DNA from: Streptomyces noursei ATCC 11455
Lineage (GTDB): Bacteria; Actinomycetota; Actinomycetes; Streptomycetales; Streptomycetaceae
Assembly: GCF_001704275.1 (NCBI RefSeq)
Contig: NZ_CP011533.1
Span: forward strand, 930,001 to 994,000
Direction of reading: 5' to 3'
DNA: 64,000 bases
In this document: in pieces, positions 50,709-58,609 of the stretch
How the letters are laid out: every line of letters begins with the position of its first letter
How positions within the stretch are numbered: position 1 is the stretch's first letter
Notes under the pieces: model-generated
Database searches by the model: none
The model's input: the letters and a program-made list of their open reading frames with translations, nothing else
Told to the model about the DNA's origin: nothing
Position numbers and translations under genes: made by a program

Positions 50709-51472
50709 CGCTCCAGTTCGTCCATCACACCCAACGGCCGGAATTGTGGGACCGGCTCACCGGAGAATTCGCCGGAGTGGTCCCGGAGTACAACCTGCAC
50801 GGTGATATCAACTCCGGTTTCTGGAACCGGCTGTTCACCGACTTCCCGGACCACCAGTTCCTCCTCCACGACACCGCGACGGACACCGTCCTGGGCGCCG
50901 GCCGCACCCTCCCCCGCACCTGGGACGGCACCCCCGAGGGCCTCGGCACCGGCCTCGACGCCTCCATCGAGGCGGCCTTCCGCGACCACGACGACGGGGC
51001 GGCGCCGAACGCCCTGTGCGCCCTGGGCATCGAGATCTCCCCCGCCCACCAGGGCAGGGGTTACTCGGCCCGCCTCCTGGCGCACATGGCGGCCATGGCC
51101 CGCGCCGCCGGGCTCTCCCACGTGATCGTTCCGGTCCGCCCCACCTGGAAGGACCGCTACCCCCTCGTCCCCATCGAGCGCTACGCGACCTGGAGCCGCC
51201 CCGACGGCGCCCCGTTCGACCCCTGGATCCGCACGCAGGTGCGCCAGGGCGGCACCATCGCCGCGGCGGTGGCCGAGTCCTCCCGCATCACCGGCACCGT
51301 CGCCGAATGGGAGGCGTGGACCCGGATGTCCTTCCCCGACGACGGCCGCTATGTCTTCCCCGGCGGACTCGCCCTCCTCGACATCGACCACCACCACGAC
51401 CGCGGCGCGTACTGGGAACCCTGCGTCTGGATCACCCACGACGTCCGCGACCGCCACCAGGCGCCGACGTAG
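50705..51472 (+). CDS. GNAT family N-acetyltransferase
   Basis: A 255-residue acetyltransferase. The acetyl-CoA binding stretch is ALGIEISPAHQGRGYSARLL, with the Q/R-x-x-G-x-G pyrophosphate loop in QGRGYS. The rest (LSHVIVPVRPTWKDRYPL) is less standard. It probably acetylates an amine, for tailoring or self-protection. The start overlaps the methyltransferase stop (ATGA), so the two are one operon. A perfect 21-bp hairpin follows the stop. Confidence 0.85.
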   Translation: MTLQFVHHTQRPELWDRLTGEFAGVVPEYNLHGDINSGFWNRLFTDFPDHQFLLHDTATDTVLGAGRTLPRTWDGTPEGLGTGLDASIEAAFRDHDDGAAPNALCALGIEISPAHQGRGYSARLLAHMAAMARAAGLSHVIVPVRPTWKDRYPLVPIERYATWSRPDGAPFDPWIRTQVRQGGTIAAAVAESSRITGTVAEWEAWTRMSFPDDGRYVFPGGLALLDIDHHHDRGAYWEPCVWITHDVRDRHQAPT

Positions 51473-51523
51473 GGCGCTTCTGACGGATCTCCGTGGACAC
51501 CGCGGAGATCCGTCAGAAGCGCC
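51473..51523. terminator. perfect 21-bp hairpin between convergent cluster genes
   Basis: Arms 51473-51493 and 51503-51523 are fully complementary with a 9-base loop. It begins the base after the GNAT stop codon and extends over the last codons of the convergent QDD gene. Confidence 0.8.
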
Positions 51524-52622
51524 GTGGCAGCGCACCGCCGCACCGCACGGCGCTCTCCGCGTACGCCGTCATCAGCGCGGCATGGTCCGGGATCACCTCG
51601 GGCCGCCGCTCGGGCGGCAGACCGGCCGGGCCGACCGTGGACAGCGCGGCGGCCCGGACCCGGGCCCCGGCCTCCCCGGTCGGCCCGGCCGCCGCCCGCC
51701 GGGCCGCGTGCCGGCGGGCGGCGTCCTCGGCCTGCCGCCCCAACAGCAGGCAGTGGATCCACAGTTCGTCCGCGAAGGCGGCGCCGAACAGCTGGCCCAC
51801 GGCCGCCGCGGCGTCCTCGGGCCGGTGCCGCCGCACCACGTCCCATATCTGACTTTCCGTCAGACCAGTCTCCGGCAATGCCTCGGTCCACCGCAGATGC
51901 CGCCGGGGATCGGCGCTCCGCTCGTGTCCGGCCGGCCGCACGTACCCCTCGCCGTACCGCATGTACGGCAACCAGTCCAACTCCTCCAGCAGCCACCCGT
52001 GGTCGAGCAGCGGGCGCGCCTCCGCCGCCCCCACCGGGCACACCGCCAGCCGGATCCCCTGTGCGGCGTGCCCGTTGATGCTGCTCGTCCCGATGTGTTC
52101 GACCACGCTCGGCACCGCCAGCAGCCCCGAGCGCCCCTCGGCCCGCAGGAAGGTCGCCATCACCTCGTCGTCGTGCCGCTCGGCGCTGTCCGCGGCGAAC
52201 GCCCGGAACGCGTCCGCCGTGCGCGCCGGCAGGCAGATGGCCAACGTCGGCGCGAACTCCTCCGGCACGGCCCGCACCCACCCGGCCCCCGCCAGCGCCG
52301 CCAGGCGGGCCGCGGCGCCGTTCCGGGCATGCCAGTTGGTGTAGAAGATCAACGCCTCGTCCGGAAACCGCGCCACCGATCCGGCCACCAGCTCCAGCAG
52401 CTCGGGCGGTGCGGCCACGTCGTCCTGCACGACCAGGTGGTGCCCGGCGTCCGCCGCCCGCGCCGCCCAGGCCACCAGCGCGGTGCGCAGCGCGGACGGC
52501 GGTCCACCCGGGTCCGGGTCCAGCGCCAGACCCCCGAGCCCCAGCCTGGCGGCGAGCGCCGCGGCCTGCTCCTCGCGCACCGGGTGGGTCATCACGGCCG
52601 AACTGAGGGAAGCTCTGCTCAC
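51513..52622 (-). CDS. QDD-motif glycosyltransferase-like protein
   Basis: A 369-residue protein paralogous to the N-terminal domain of the fusion at 36869-38725. Shared marks are SSAVMTHPVREEQAAALAAR at the start, HLVVQDD, RNGAAARLAALAGAGWVRAV, HDDEVMATFLRAEG and RLAVCPVG. The function is unknown; the QDD and H-D-D acidic pairs suggest a metal- and nucleotide-sugar-using GT-A fold. The GTG at 52622 follows GAGGAG. The family members flank the cluster on both sides, which supports a cluster boundary here. Confidence 0.75.
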   Translation of the reverse strand: MSRASLSSAVMTHPVREEQAAALAARLGLGGLALDPDPGGPPSALRTALVAWAARAADAGHHLVVQDDVAAPPELLELVAGSVARFPDEALIFYTNWHARNGAAARLAALAGAGWVRAVPEEFAPTLAICLPARTADAFRAFAADSAERHDDEVMATFLRAEGRSGLLAVPSVVEHIGTSSINGHAAQGIRLAVCPVGAAEARPLLDHGWLLEELDWLPYMRYGEGYVRPAGHERSADPRRHLRWTEALPETGLTESQIWDVVRRHRPEDAAAAVGQLFGAAFADELWIHCLLLGRQAEDAARRHAARRAAAGPTGEAGARVRAAALSTVGPAGLPPERRPEVIPDHAALMTAYAESAVRCGGALPRRF

Positions 52623-52894
52623 CGGGCCACTCCTCTCGTCTCGCGGAGACGTTCCGCGGCGTCCGCGTGGACATCGCACACAGGCATCGCACGGCCACCG
52701 CTGTCGGGCCGCCACATCGTGGCAGATCACCGCGCACCGCCTGCCATGCCGAGGAGAGAGTGGCCGAATCCGACCCCTACCGCCCCGTCCACCGACCGAC
52801 GGAGGCGCAATCCAACCGCCGTCCGACCGCCGAGCGAAGATCAGGCGGAAGCACGGACGGACCAACGGCATGGGGGGAGGCCGTCGTCTCGCCC

Positions 52895-52911
52895 ATAGCC
52901 CTGGGGGGTAT
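52895..52911. promoter_or_regulatory. CsoR-like copper operator
   Basis: A 17-bp imperfect palindrome, ATAGCCCTGGGGGGTAT, resembling the ATAC-CCC...GGG-GTAT type sites of the copper sensor CsoR. It lies about 117 bases before the copper-resistance genes. Confidence 0.55.
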
Positions 52912-53027
52912 CGTCGAGCGTCGGGGCGCGGAGTCGTACGTGAGGCGGCCCGGCAGTCCGTGACGTGGGAGGGAGGGAGGGGAGGATCGTGCGCCTGCGC
53001 ATGCGGAGAACGGCTCGGGGAGGGGCG

Positions 53028-53552
53028 ATGAGCCGTACCGTGCGGACCCGTCCGGGCGCGCGGGGCGGTCGTCGGGCGACGGTGCTGCTCGCCCTCGTCT
53101 GGCTGACCCTCTCCGTGATCGCCCACCACGGCCTGCCCGACACCTGCGCGCCGATGACGGCCATGCAGCCGGCCTCGTCCACGCAGCCGATGACGGCCGT
53201 GCAGTCGGTCCCCTCCGCGCGGCCGATGGCGGCCGTGCACCCGGCCCCGTCCGTGCGGCCGTTGGTGCCCGTTGCTGTCGCCGCACCCCACCGCGCGGGC
53301 CCCGATCACGGCCAGCCCCGGCACGCTCGAACCGACCGGGCACGGTCCGGTGAGGCGCGGTCCGGGCACGGGCACGACGGCGGGGCGCACTGCTCGTCGT
53401 ACGACGTGCGGGCCGAGCAGTTGGTCCCGCCGCCACCGCTGGTCGGCCAGGTCCGCGCGCCTGGGCCCATGTCCTCCTGCCGATCGGGCGCCGGCCCGGC
53501 CCGCGGGCCCGCCCCACCCGATCCGGCGTCCCTCTCCGTCCTTCGCATTTAG
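53028..53552 (+). CDS. DUF6153-like copper-associated protein
   Basis: A 174-residue protein. It has one N-terminal hydrophobic segment (ATVLLALVWLTLSVIAHHGL), a repeat region with methionines (PMTAMQP, PMTAVQS, PMAAVHP), a His-rich stretch (HGHDGGAHCSS) and a C-terminal SLSVLRI that fits DUF6153. Met/His-rich exported segments commonly bind copper. It is followed by the multicopper oxidase gene, so the two probably act together in copper detoxification. The ATG at 53028 follows GGGAGGGG. Confidence 0.7.
   Translation: MSRTVRTRPGARGGRRATVLLALVWLTLSVIAHHGLPDTCAPMTAMQPASSTQPMTAVQSVPSARPMAAVHPAPSVRPLVPVAVAAPHRAGPDHGQPRHARTDRARSGEARSGHGHDGGAHCSSYDVRAEQLVPPPPLVGQVRAPGPMSSCRSGAGPARGPAPPDPASLSVLRI
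53151..53258 (+). repeat. three 36-bp in-frame tandem repeats
   Basis: Units at 53151-53186, 53187-53222 and 53223-53258 encode 12-residue repeats beginning P-M-x-A, with a degenerate fourth after 53259. They lie inside the DUF6153-like gene and carry its methionines. Confidence 0.8.
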
Positions 53553-53664
53553 GCCGATCGTTCTCGCCTCCCCCACCTCGGCCATTTCCCACGGCGCCCG
53601 CGCGCTGCGCACCCCGACGGTGCGCGCCGCCGCGCCGGGTACATCTGCGTAAGGACACCACCCC

Positions 53665-55302
53665 ATGAACACGCTCAACCGACGCTCCGTTCTGCTGGCG
53701 GGCCTGGGCGCGGCAGGCGCCGGCCTGCTCACCGCCTGCTCCGGCGACGGCCAGGGCTCCGCCCGGCCCGCGCAGACCCTGCTCAGCCCGTCCGGGCCGG
53801 CCGTGGCGGCCACCGAGAAGAAGCGCCGCCAGTCCGGTCGGGAGCACCACGTCCGGCTCACCGCGACCGCCGGCACGGTCGACCTGGGTGCCGGGAAGGC
53901 CGTGCGGACCTGGAGCTTCGACGGTGCGCTGCCGGGCAAGGAGATCCGGCTCACCGCGGGCGACACGCTCGTCGCCGACCTCGCCAACCGCCTGCCGCAG
54001 AGCACCTCCGTCCACTGGCACGGCCTCGCCCTGCGCAACGACATGGACGGCGTGCCGCCCGTCACCCAGCGGGCCGTGGCGGCCGGCGGGTCCTTCACCT
54101 ACCGCTTCGTCGCCGAGACGCCCGGCACGTACTGGTTCCATCCGCACGTCGGCGTCCAGTTGGACCGCGGCCTGTACGGCCCGCTGATCGTCGAGGACCC
54201 GCACGAGCCGCTGCGGTACGACGACGAGTGGGTCGTCGTGCTCGACGACTGGCTCGACGGCATCACCGGCACCCCGGACCAGGCCCTCGCCGCCCTGCAA
54301 CGGGGCATGGACCACGGGTCGTCGTCCCACGGAGGGAACGGGAAGACGGGCGCGCACGGCGGCATGGACGGCATGCAGGGCATGGCGGGGATGCCGGGCA
54401 TGGACATGAAAGCCGGCACGGACATGGGCGCGGAAGGGGGTATGGGCGCGGGCATGGACGACCCGTTCATGCTGATGGGCGCGACCAGCCCCCTGTTGGG
54501 CGGGGACGCCGGCGATGTGAAGTACCCGCACTACCTGATCAACGGCCGCGTCCCGGCCGCGCCGGCCACGTACCAGGGCAAGCCGGGCCGGAAACTGCGG
54601 CTGCGGATCATCAACGCCGGTGGGGACACCGCCTTCCGCGTCGCCCTCGGCGGCCACCGGCTGACCGTCACCCACGCCGACGGCTATCCCCTCACCCACG
54701 AGCCCGCCGACGCCCTCCTGATCGGCCCCGGTGAGCGCTACGACGCCCTGGTCACGCTCGGCGACGGCGTCTTCCCGCTCGTCGCCCTGGCCGAGGGCAA
54801 GGGGGCCGCCGGCCTGGCCCTGGTGCGGACCGGCTCGGGCCGCGCCCCGTCCGCCGCCGTGCGGCCCGGGGAACTCAACGGCCGGATCCCGACCGCGTCC
54901 GCCTTGCGGCCCGCCGAGGGCGTCCGGCTGAAGGCCCGTCAGCCGGACGTCACCCACCGCATCAAGCTGACCGGTGGGATGGCGAAGTACGACTGGGCGC
55001 TGAACGGGCGGCGGTTCGACATGAACGACGCGGACGCCCATCCGTTCACCGTGGAAGGCGGCCAGCGGGTCCGGCTGGAGTTCGTCAACTCCACCGACAT
55101 GTGGCACCCCATGCATCTCCACGGGCACACCTACCAACTCGGAGCCAACGGTCCCCGCAAGGACACCGTCGTCGTCCTGCCGGGCGCGACGGTCGCCTGC
55201 GACTTCGACGCGGACAACCCGGGTCAGTGGCTGATCCACTGCCACAACGCCTATCACGGCGAGAGCGGGATGATGGGGCTGCTCGCCTACCGCGCGGCAT
55301 GA
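53665..55302 (+). CDS. multicopper oxidase (laccase-like), secreted
   Basis: A 545-residue multicopper oxidase. Copper ligands are in SVHWHGL, TYWFHPHVGVQ, HPMHLHGHTYQ and HCHNAYHGESGMM. The signal sequence reads NRRSVLLAGLGAAGAGLLTA, with twin arginines and a following cysteine, so it may be a Tat-exported lipoprotein. A methionine/histidine-rich insert (GMDGMQGMAGMPGMDMKAG) near residues 230-260 resembles the CueO copper-binding segment. It probably oxidises Cu(I) at the cell surface. Confidence 0.92.
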   Translation: MNTLNRRSVLLAGLGAAGAGLLTACSGDGQGSARPAQTLLSPSGPAVAATEKKRRQSGREHHVRLTATAGTVDLGAGKAVRTWSFDGALPGKEIRLTAGDTLVADLANRLPQSTSVHWHGLALRNDMDGVPPVTQRAVAAGGSFTYRFVAETPGTYWFHPHVGVQLDRGLYGPLIVEDPHEPLRYDDEWVVVLDDWLDGITGTPDQALAALQRGMDHGSSSHGGNGKTGAHGGMDGMQGMAGMPGMDMKAGTDMGAEGGMGAGMDDPFMLMGATSPLLGGDAGDVKYPHYLINGRVPAAPATYQGKPGRKLRLRIINAGGDTAFRVALGGHRLTVTHADGYPLTHEPADALLIGPGERYDALVTLGDGVFPLVALAEGKGAAGLALVRTGSGRAPSAAVRPGELNGRIPTASALRPAEGVRLKARQPDVTHRIKLTGGMAKYDWALNGRRFDMNDADAHPFTVEGGQRVRLEFVNSTDMWHPMHLHGHTYQLGANGPRKDTVVVLPGATVACDFDADNPGQWLIHCHNAYHGESGMMGLLAYRAA

Positions 55303-55322
55303 CGCGGGGGCGGCTACCGCAC

Positions 55323-55352
55323 CTAGGGCCTGTCCGATGGGTCAGGCCCTAG
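55323..55352. terminator. bidirectional hairpin overlapping monooxygenase stop
   Basis: CTAGGGCCTG at 55323-55332 pairs perfectly with CAGGCCCTAG at 55343-55352. It lies between the convergent multicopper oxidase and monooxygenase genes and contains the latter's TAG stop. Confidence 0.7.
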
Positions 55353-56932
55353 CGGAGCGCGGCCCGTAGGGCTTCCTCTGTGGTACCGCGCCAGGCCACG
55401 AAGCCGTCGGGTCGCACCAGTACGGCATCGTCCCCGATGGCAAGGTCGCTCGCGTGCGGTGCGCCGAGTTCGTGGACGCGCTGCGGCTCCAGGCCCAGGG
55501 AGGCGGCCGCAGCGCGCCAGCGCGGGAGATCCACCGCGGCGAACAGCGTCCAGCGCGAACCGATCAGGTCCAGGGTCGACATCCGGCCGTGGAGTGGGGT
55601 GTTGAGCCAGCGGTGCGGGAAGCGGTGGCCTGGACGGATGGTGTCGTCCAGGGGGTCCGGGCCCGGACCGGTGACGGTGCCGTGCGGCGGGTATCCGTAG
55701 AACATCATTCCGCGCAGGTAGTCGACGGCGAGCTTCTCGTAGAGGTCGTTGGGATCGCCGTCCAATGACCGGTACCCCTGGAGGAGATTGCGGGAGAGGG
55801 CCAGGGACGCCTGGGCGGCGGCCCGGCGTTCGGGCTCGTAGGTGTCCAGGAGCGTGGGTGCGCTGTGCCCGTGCAGAACGGCGGCGACCTTCCAGGCGAG
55901 GTTGTGGCCGTCCTGGATGCCGGTGTTCATGCCGAGACCGCCGGCCGAACTCTGCACATGGGCGGCGTCACCGACCAGGAAGACCCGGCCCTGCCGGAAG
56001 GCGGAGGCCATGCCGATGGCGGCCTCCCAGGCGTTGACCGCGTGCAGTTCGATCGGGATCGTCGCGTCGCCGATGGCGGACCGCAGCAGTGCGAGGGTCG
56101 CGTCCTCGGTCAGCTCGGACGGACCGGCCGGCGGCTTGCCGGGATGGTCCAGGATGTGCGTGGCCCACTGGTCACGCCCGTTCTTCGACATCAGCGTGGC
56201 GTACACGGCGTCGTTCCGGACGAAGCAGACGTGGGTTCCCCAGTCGCGCTGTACGGGCCCCAGGTCGGCGCGGTAGAAGGCGGTGTTGAGGTGGTCGATG
56301 ACCGTACGGTCGGGCATGGTGATGCCCAGTCGGGTGCGGACGTCGCTCTTCGCCCCGTCCGCACCGATCAGATATCCGGCGGTGATCTCCGATTCCTCGC
56401 CCGTGGCGACATCGACGAGCCGGGCGCGCACATGGTCGTCACCGGGCGTGAGTCCCACCAGCCGTACGCCCAAACGGACTTCACCGCCCAGCCGGCGCAG
56501 CTCCTCGCAGGCCAGCCGCTGCACCTGATCATGCGTCAGGACGAGTCGCGGAGGCACCGGGCTACAGTTCTCCACCAGCCTCGCGTACCGGGGCGGCAGA
56601 CCTCCGCGGTGCAGCGTGCCGCCCAGCCCACTGTCCTTGAAGACGGTCCGCATCGGCATGCCGCCCTCCCAGCCCTCCCGCTCCAGTGCGGCGCCCAGGC
56701 CCGTCGCCCGGAACAGCTCCAGGGTGCGCAGGCTGGTGCTCGCCCGCGGCACCGCGGCCATCGCGTCCGGCCGCTTGTCGATGACCAACGGCCGGACGCC
56801 CCAGTGCGCGAGGAACATCCCCGTCGAGAGCCCGACGGGCCCGGCCCCCACCACCAGCACCGGCACATCAGGCACATCGGCTCGCGGTCCCGCTCCCTGC
56901 GCTCCCGTTCCCCCGCCGCATTCGGCACTCAT
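55349..56932 (-). CDS. aromatic-ring FAD-dependent monooxygenase
   Basis: A 527-residue group A flavoprotein monooxygenase of the polyketide hydroxylase type (RdmE/PgaE-like). The FAD loop is VLVVGAGPVGLSTGMFLAHW. GADGAKSDVRTRLG comes next. The third motif is VFLVGDAAHVQSSAGGLGMN. The C-terminal thioredoxin-like domain is partly present. It should hydroxylate an aromatic compound with NAD(P)H and oxygen. GGGAG is 7 bases before the ATG, and an 8-bp tandem repeat lies just upstream of that site. It is convergent with the multicopper oxidase and divergent from the MerR-RraA gene. Confidence 0.88.
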   Translation of the reverse strand: MSAECGGGTGAQGAGPRADVPDVPVLVVGAGPVGLSTGMFLAHWGVRPLVIDKRPDAMAAVPRASTSLRTLELFRATGLGAALEREGWEGGMPMRTVFKDSGLGGTLHRGGLPPRYARLVENCSPVPPRLVLTHDQVQRLACEELRRLGGEVRLGVRLVGLTPGDDHVRARLVDVATGEESEITAGYLIGADGAKSDVRTRLGITMPDRTVIDHLNTAFYRADLGPVQRDWGTHVCFVRNDAVYATLMSKNGRDQWATHILDHPGKPPAGPSELTEDATLALLRSAIGDATIPIELHAVNAWEAAIGMASAFRQGRVFLVGDAAHVQSSAGGLGMNTGIQDGHNLAWKVAAVLHGHSAPTLLDTYEPERRAAAQASLALSRNLLQGYRSLDGDPNDLYEKLAVDYLRGMMFYGYPPHGTVTGPGPDPLDDTIRPGHRFPHRWLNTPLHGRMSTLDLIGSRWTLFAAVDLPRWRAAAASLGLEPQRVHELGAPHASDLAIGDDAVLVRPDGFVAWRGTTEEALRAALR

Positions 56933-56942
56933 GGCACGCTCC

Positions 56943-56998
56943 CTTCACGACTTCACGACTTCACGGCTTCACCGCTTCACCGCTTCGCAACTTCACGG
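56943..56998. repeat. seven 8-bp tandem repeats in monooxygenase 5' leader
   Basis: Seven consecutive units of the CTTCACGA type (with CTTCACGG, CTTCACCG and CTTCGCAA variants). They end 10 bases before the monooxygenase start codon, in the 5' untranslated region. The nearest unit overlaps the ribosome binding site. Confidence 0.85.
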
Positions 56999-57138
56999 CG
57001 TCAGGACCTCAGGGCCCCAGGGCTCACGGCTGCCTGACCGGCAGGCACGGCTTCGCCGCCGCTCCGCCGCGCGGTGGTCGATCACCACACTCCCCGCTCA
57101 AGCCGACTTGAGCGCAACATCGGGCGCACCATGGGGTC

Positions 57139-58308
57139 ATGGGAGACGAGCGCTACTCGATCAGTCAGGCCGCCCGCTGTTTCAACGTGCCGGTGTCCAC
57201 GCTGCGTTACTACGACGACCTGGGGCTCCTCCCGGCGGCCGAGCGCCGGGGGAACGTGCGCTACTACGGCCCCGCCGAACTGCGCCGGCTGGCCCTCGTC
57301 CAACGGCTGCACCACCGCGGCCTGGTCAGCCTGGCCGACACCGCCGCGCTGATCAGCGACGGTCCGGCCGACGGCCGGCCATCGGGCCGTGCGGTACTGG
57401 CCGCCTCGATCGCGGCGATCAAGGACCGGATGACTCATCTGCAGGCCGCCCAACGCCTCCTCGCCCACCTGCTGACCTGCCCGAAAGCCGATCCGGTCCG
57501 CGAATGCACGCCGCTGCGCACGGAACTCGACCATGCCGTGAACGAGGCGCTGGGCGGGCTCCGCAGCAGCCCTCGGCGGCAGCCGGATCGCGGTGCGCCG
57601 GACGCGGCCCGTGCCGGTGCTACCGTGCGCCGCCGCCCGCCCGAACGGAGGAAGAGCATGAACGACGACCACGCCGGTTCCCCCGCGGCCACCCCGAACG
57701 CCTTCCGGGAGATCTCGCCGACCACGCTCGCGGACGTCCTGGGCCGCGGGCAGGTGATGGACGTCGGCATCCGGCCCCTGTGGTCCACGGTGCCGCGGGT
57801 CGCCGGGCCGGCGTTCACGGTGCGCTGCCCGCCCGGCGACAACCTCATGCTGCACGCGGCCATCCACCGCGCGGCGCCGGGTTCGGTCATCGTCGTCGAA
57901 TCGGGCGACCTGGATCACGCGCTGGCGGGTGGCAACGTCTGTGCCGTGGCCCAGCGCCGAGGAGTCGCGGCGTTCGTGGCCGACGGGCTGATCCGCGACC
58001 TCGCGGAGGTTCGCGCGATGGGGTTCCCCGTCTTCGCCCGCGGCGTGATCCCGTTCCCCGGGAGCAAGAAGGCCGTTGAGCCGCTCAACGTCGATGTGCG
58101 GTGCGGCGGGGTGGACGTTTCCGCCGGGGACATGGTAGTCGCGGACGAGGAGGGCGTCGTCGTGGTGCCCCGAGCGCGGCAGGAGGAGGTCCTCGGCGCC
58201 GCCCGGGCAAAACTGGCCGAGGAGGCCGAGGAGTCCCTCGACGCCTGGGAGTTGGCGCACCGCACCCGTATCGACGAAATCCTGCGGGACGGGGGGTTCG
58301 TCGGCTGA
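57139..58308 (+). CDS. MerR regulator fused in frame to RraA-like protein
   Basis: A 389-residue open frame without a stop between two domains. Residues 1-115 are a MerR-type regulator (YSISQAARCFNVPVSTLRYY, DDLGLLPAAERRGNVRYY). Residues 174-389 are an RraA/HMG aldolase-like domain (PTTLADVLGRG, then ALAGGNVCAVAQRRGVAAFV, and the DGLIRDLAEVRAMGFPVFAR strand typical of RraA). The linker (115-173) is arginine-rich. An ATG at 57658 starts the second domain and has GGAGG six bases upstream, so it is likely also translated separately. It could be a fusion or two abutting genes without a stop codon. Confidence 0.8.
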   Translation: MGDERYSISQAARCFNVPVSTLRYYDDLGLLPAAERRGNVRYYGPAELRRLALVQRLHHRGLVSLADTAALISDGPADGRPSGRAVLAASIAAIKDRMTHLQAAQRLLAHLLTCPKADPVRECTPLRTELDHAVNEALGGLRSSPRRQPDRGAPDAARAGATVRRRPPERRKSMNDDHAGSPAATPNAFREISPTTLADVLGRGQVMDVGIRPLWSTVPRVAGPAFTVRCPPGDNLMLHAAIHRAAPGSVIVVESGDLDHALAGGNVCAVAQRRGVAAFVADGLIRDLAEVRAMGFPVFARGVIPFPGSKKAVEPLNVDVRCGGVDVSAGDMVVADEEGVVVVPRARQEEVLGAARAKLAEEAEESLDAWELAHRTRIDEILRDGGFVG

Positions 58309-58609
58309 CCTGGGCCGTGCCTGCCCGTACCGGCCCGCCCCGCGGCCCGCCTGGCAGTATTGCCGAGGGCCGTGCGCTGCGTCATTCTCGAATCCCCGTT
58401 GCTGACGGGGGCGGTCCTGCCGTTCCCGGACACCGCCGCCGATCGACCACACGGTTCCCCTCGCGAACCCTGGGCCGGCATGTCGGGAAGCCCTAGGCCG
58501 GAAGGCCGAGACGAAGATCCACACCTGGGCGGTACCGGAGGCGGGAGGACGCGGCAAGAGTGAAGGGGCACCTGCCCGACTCACCGACCCATCTGCCCGG
58601 AGGCTGACG
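58309..58609. other. intergenic region, no clear gene
   Basis: About 300 bases between the MerR-RraA gene and the O-methyltransferase gene. No open frame is convincing, and no clear hairpin or promoter was found. Confidence 0.45.
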
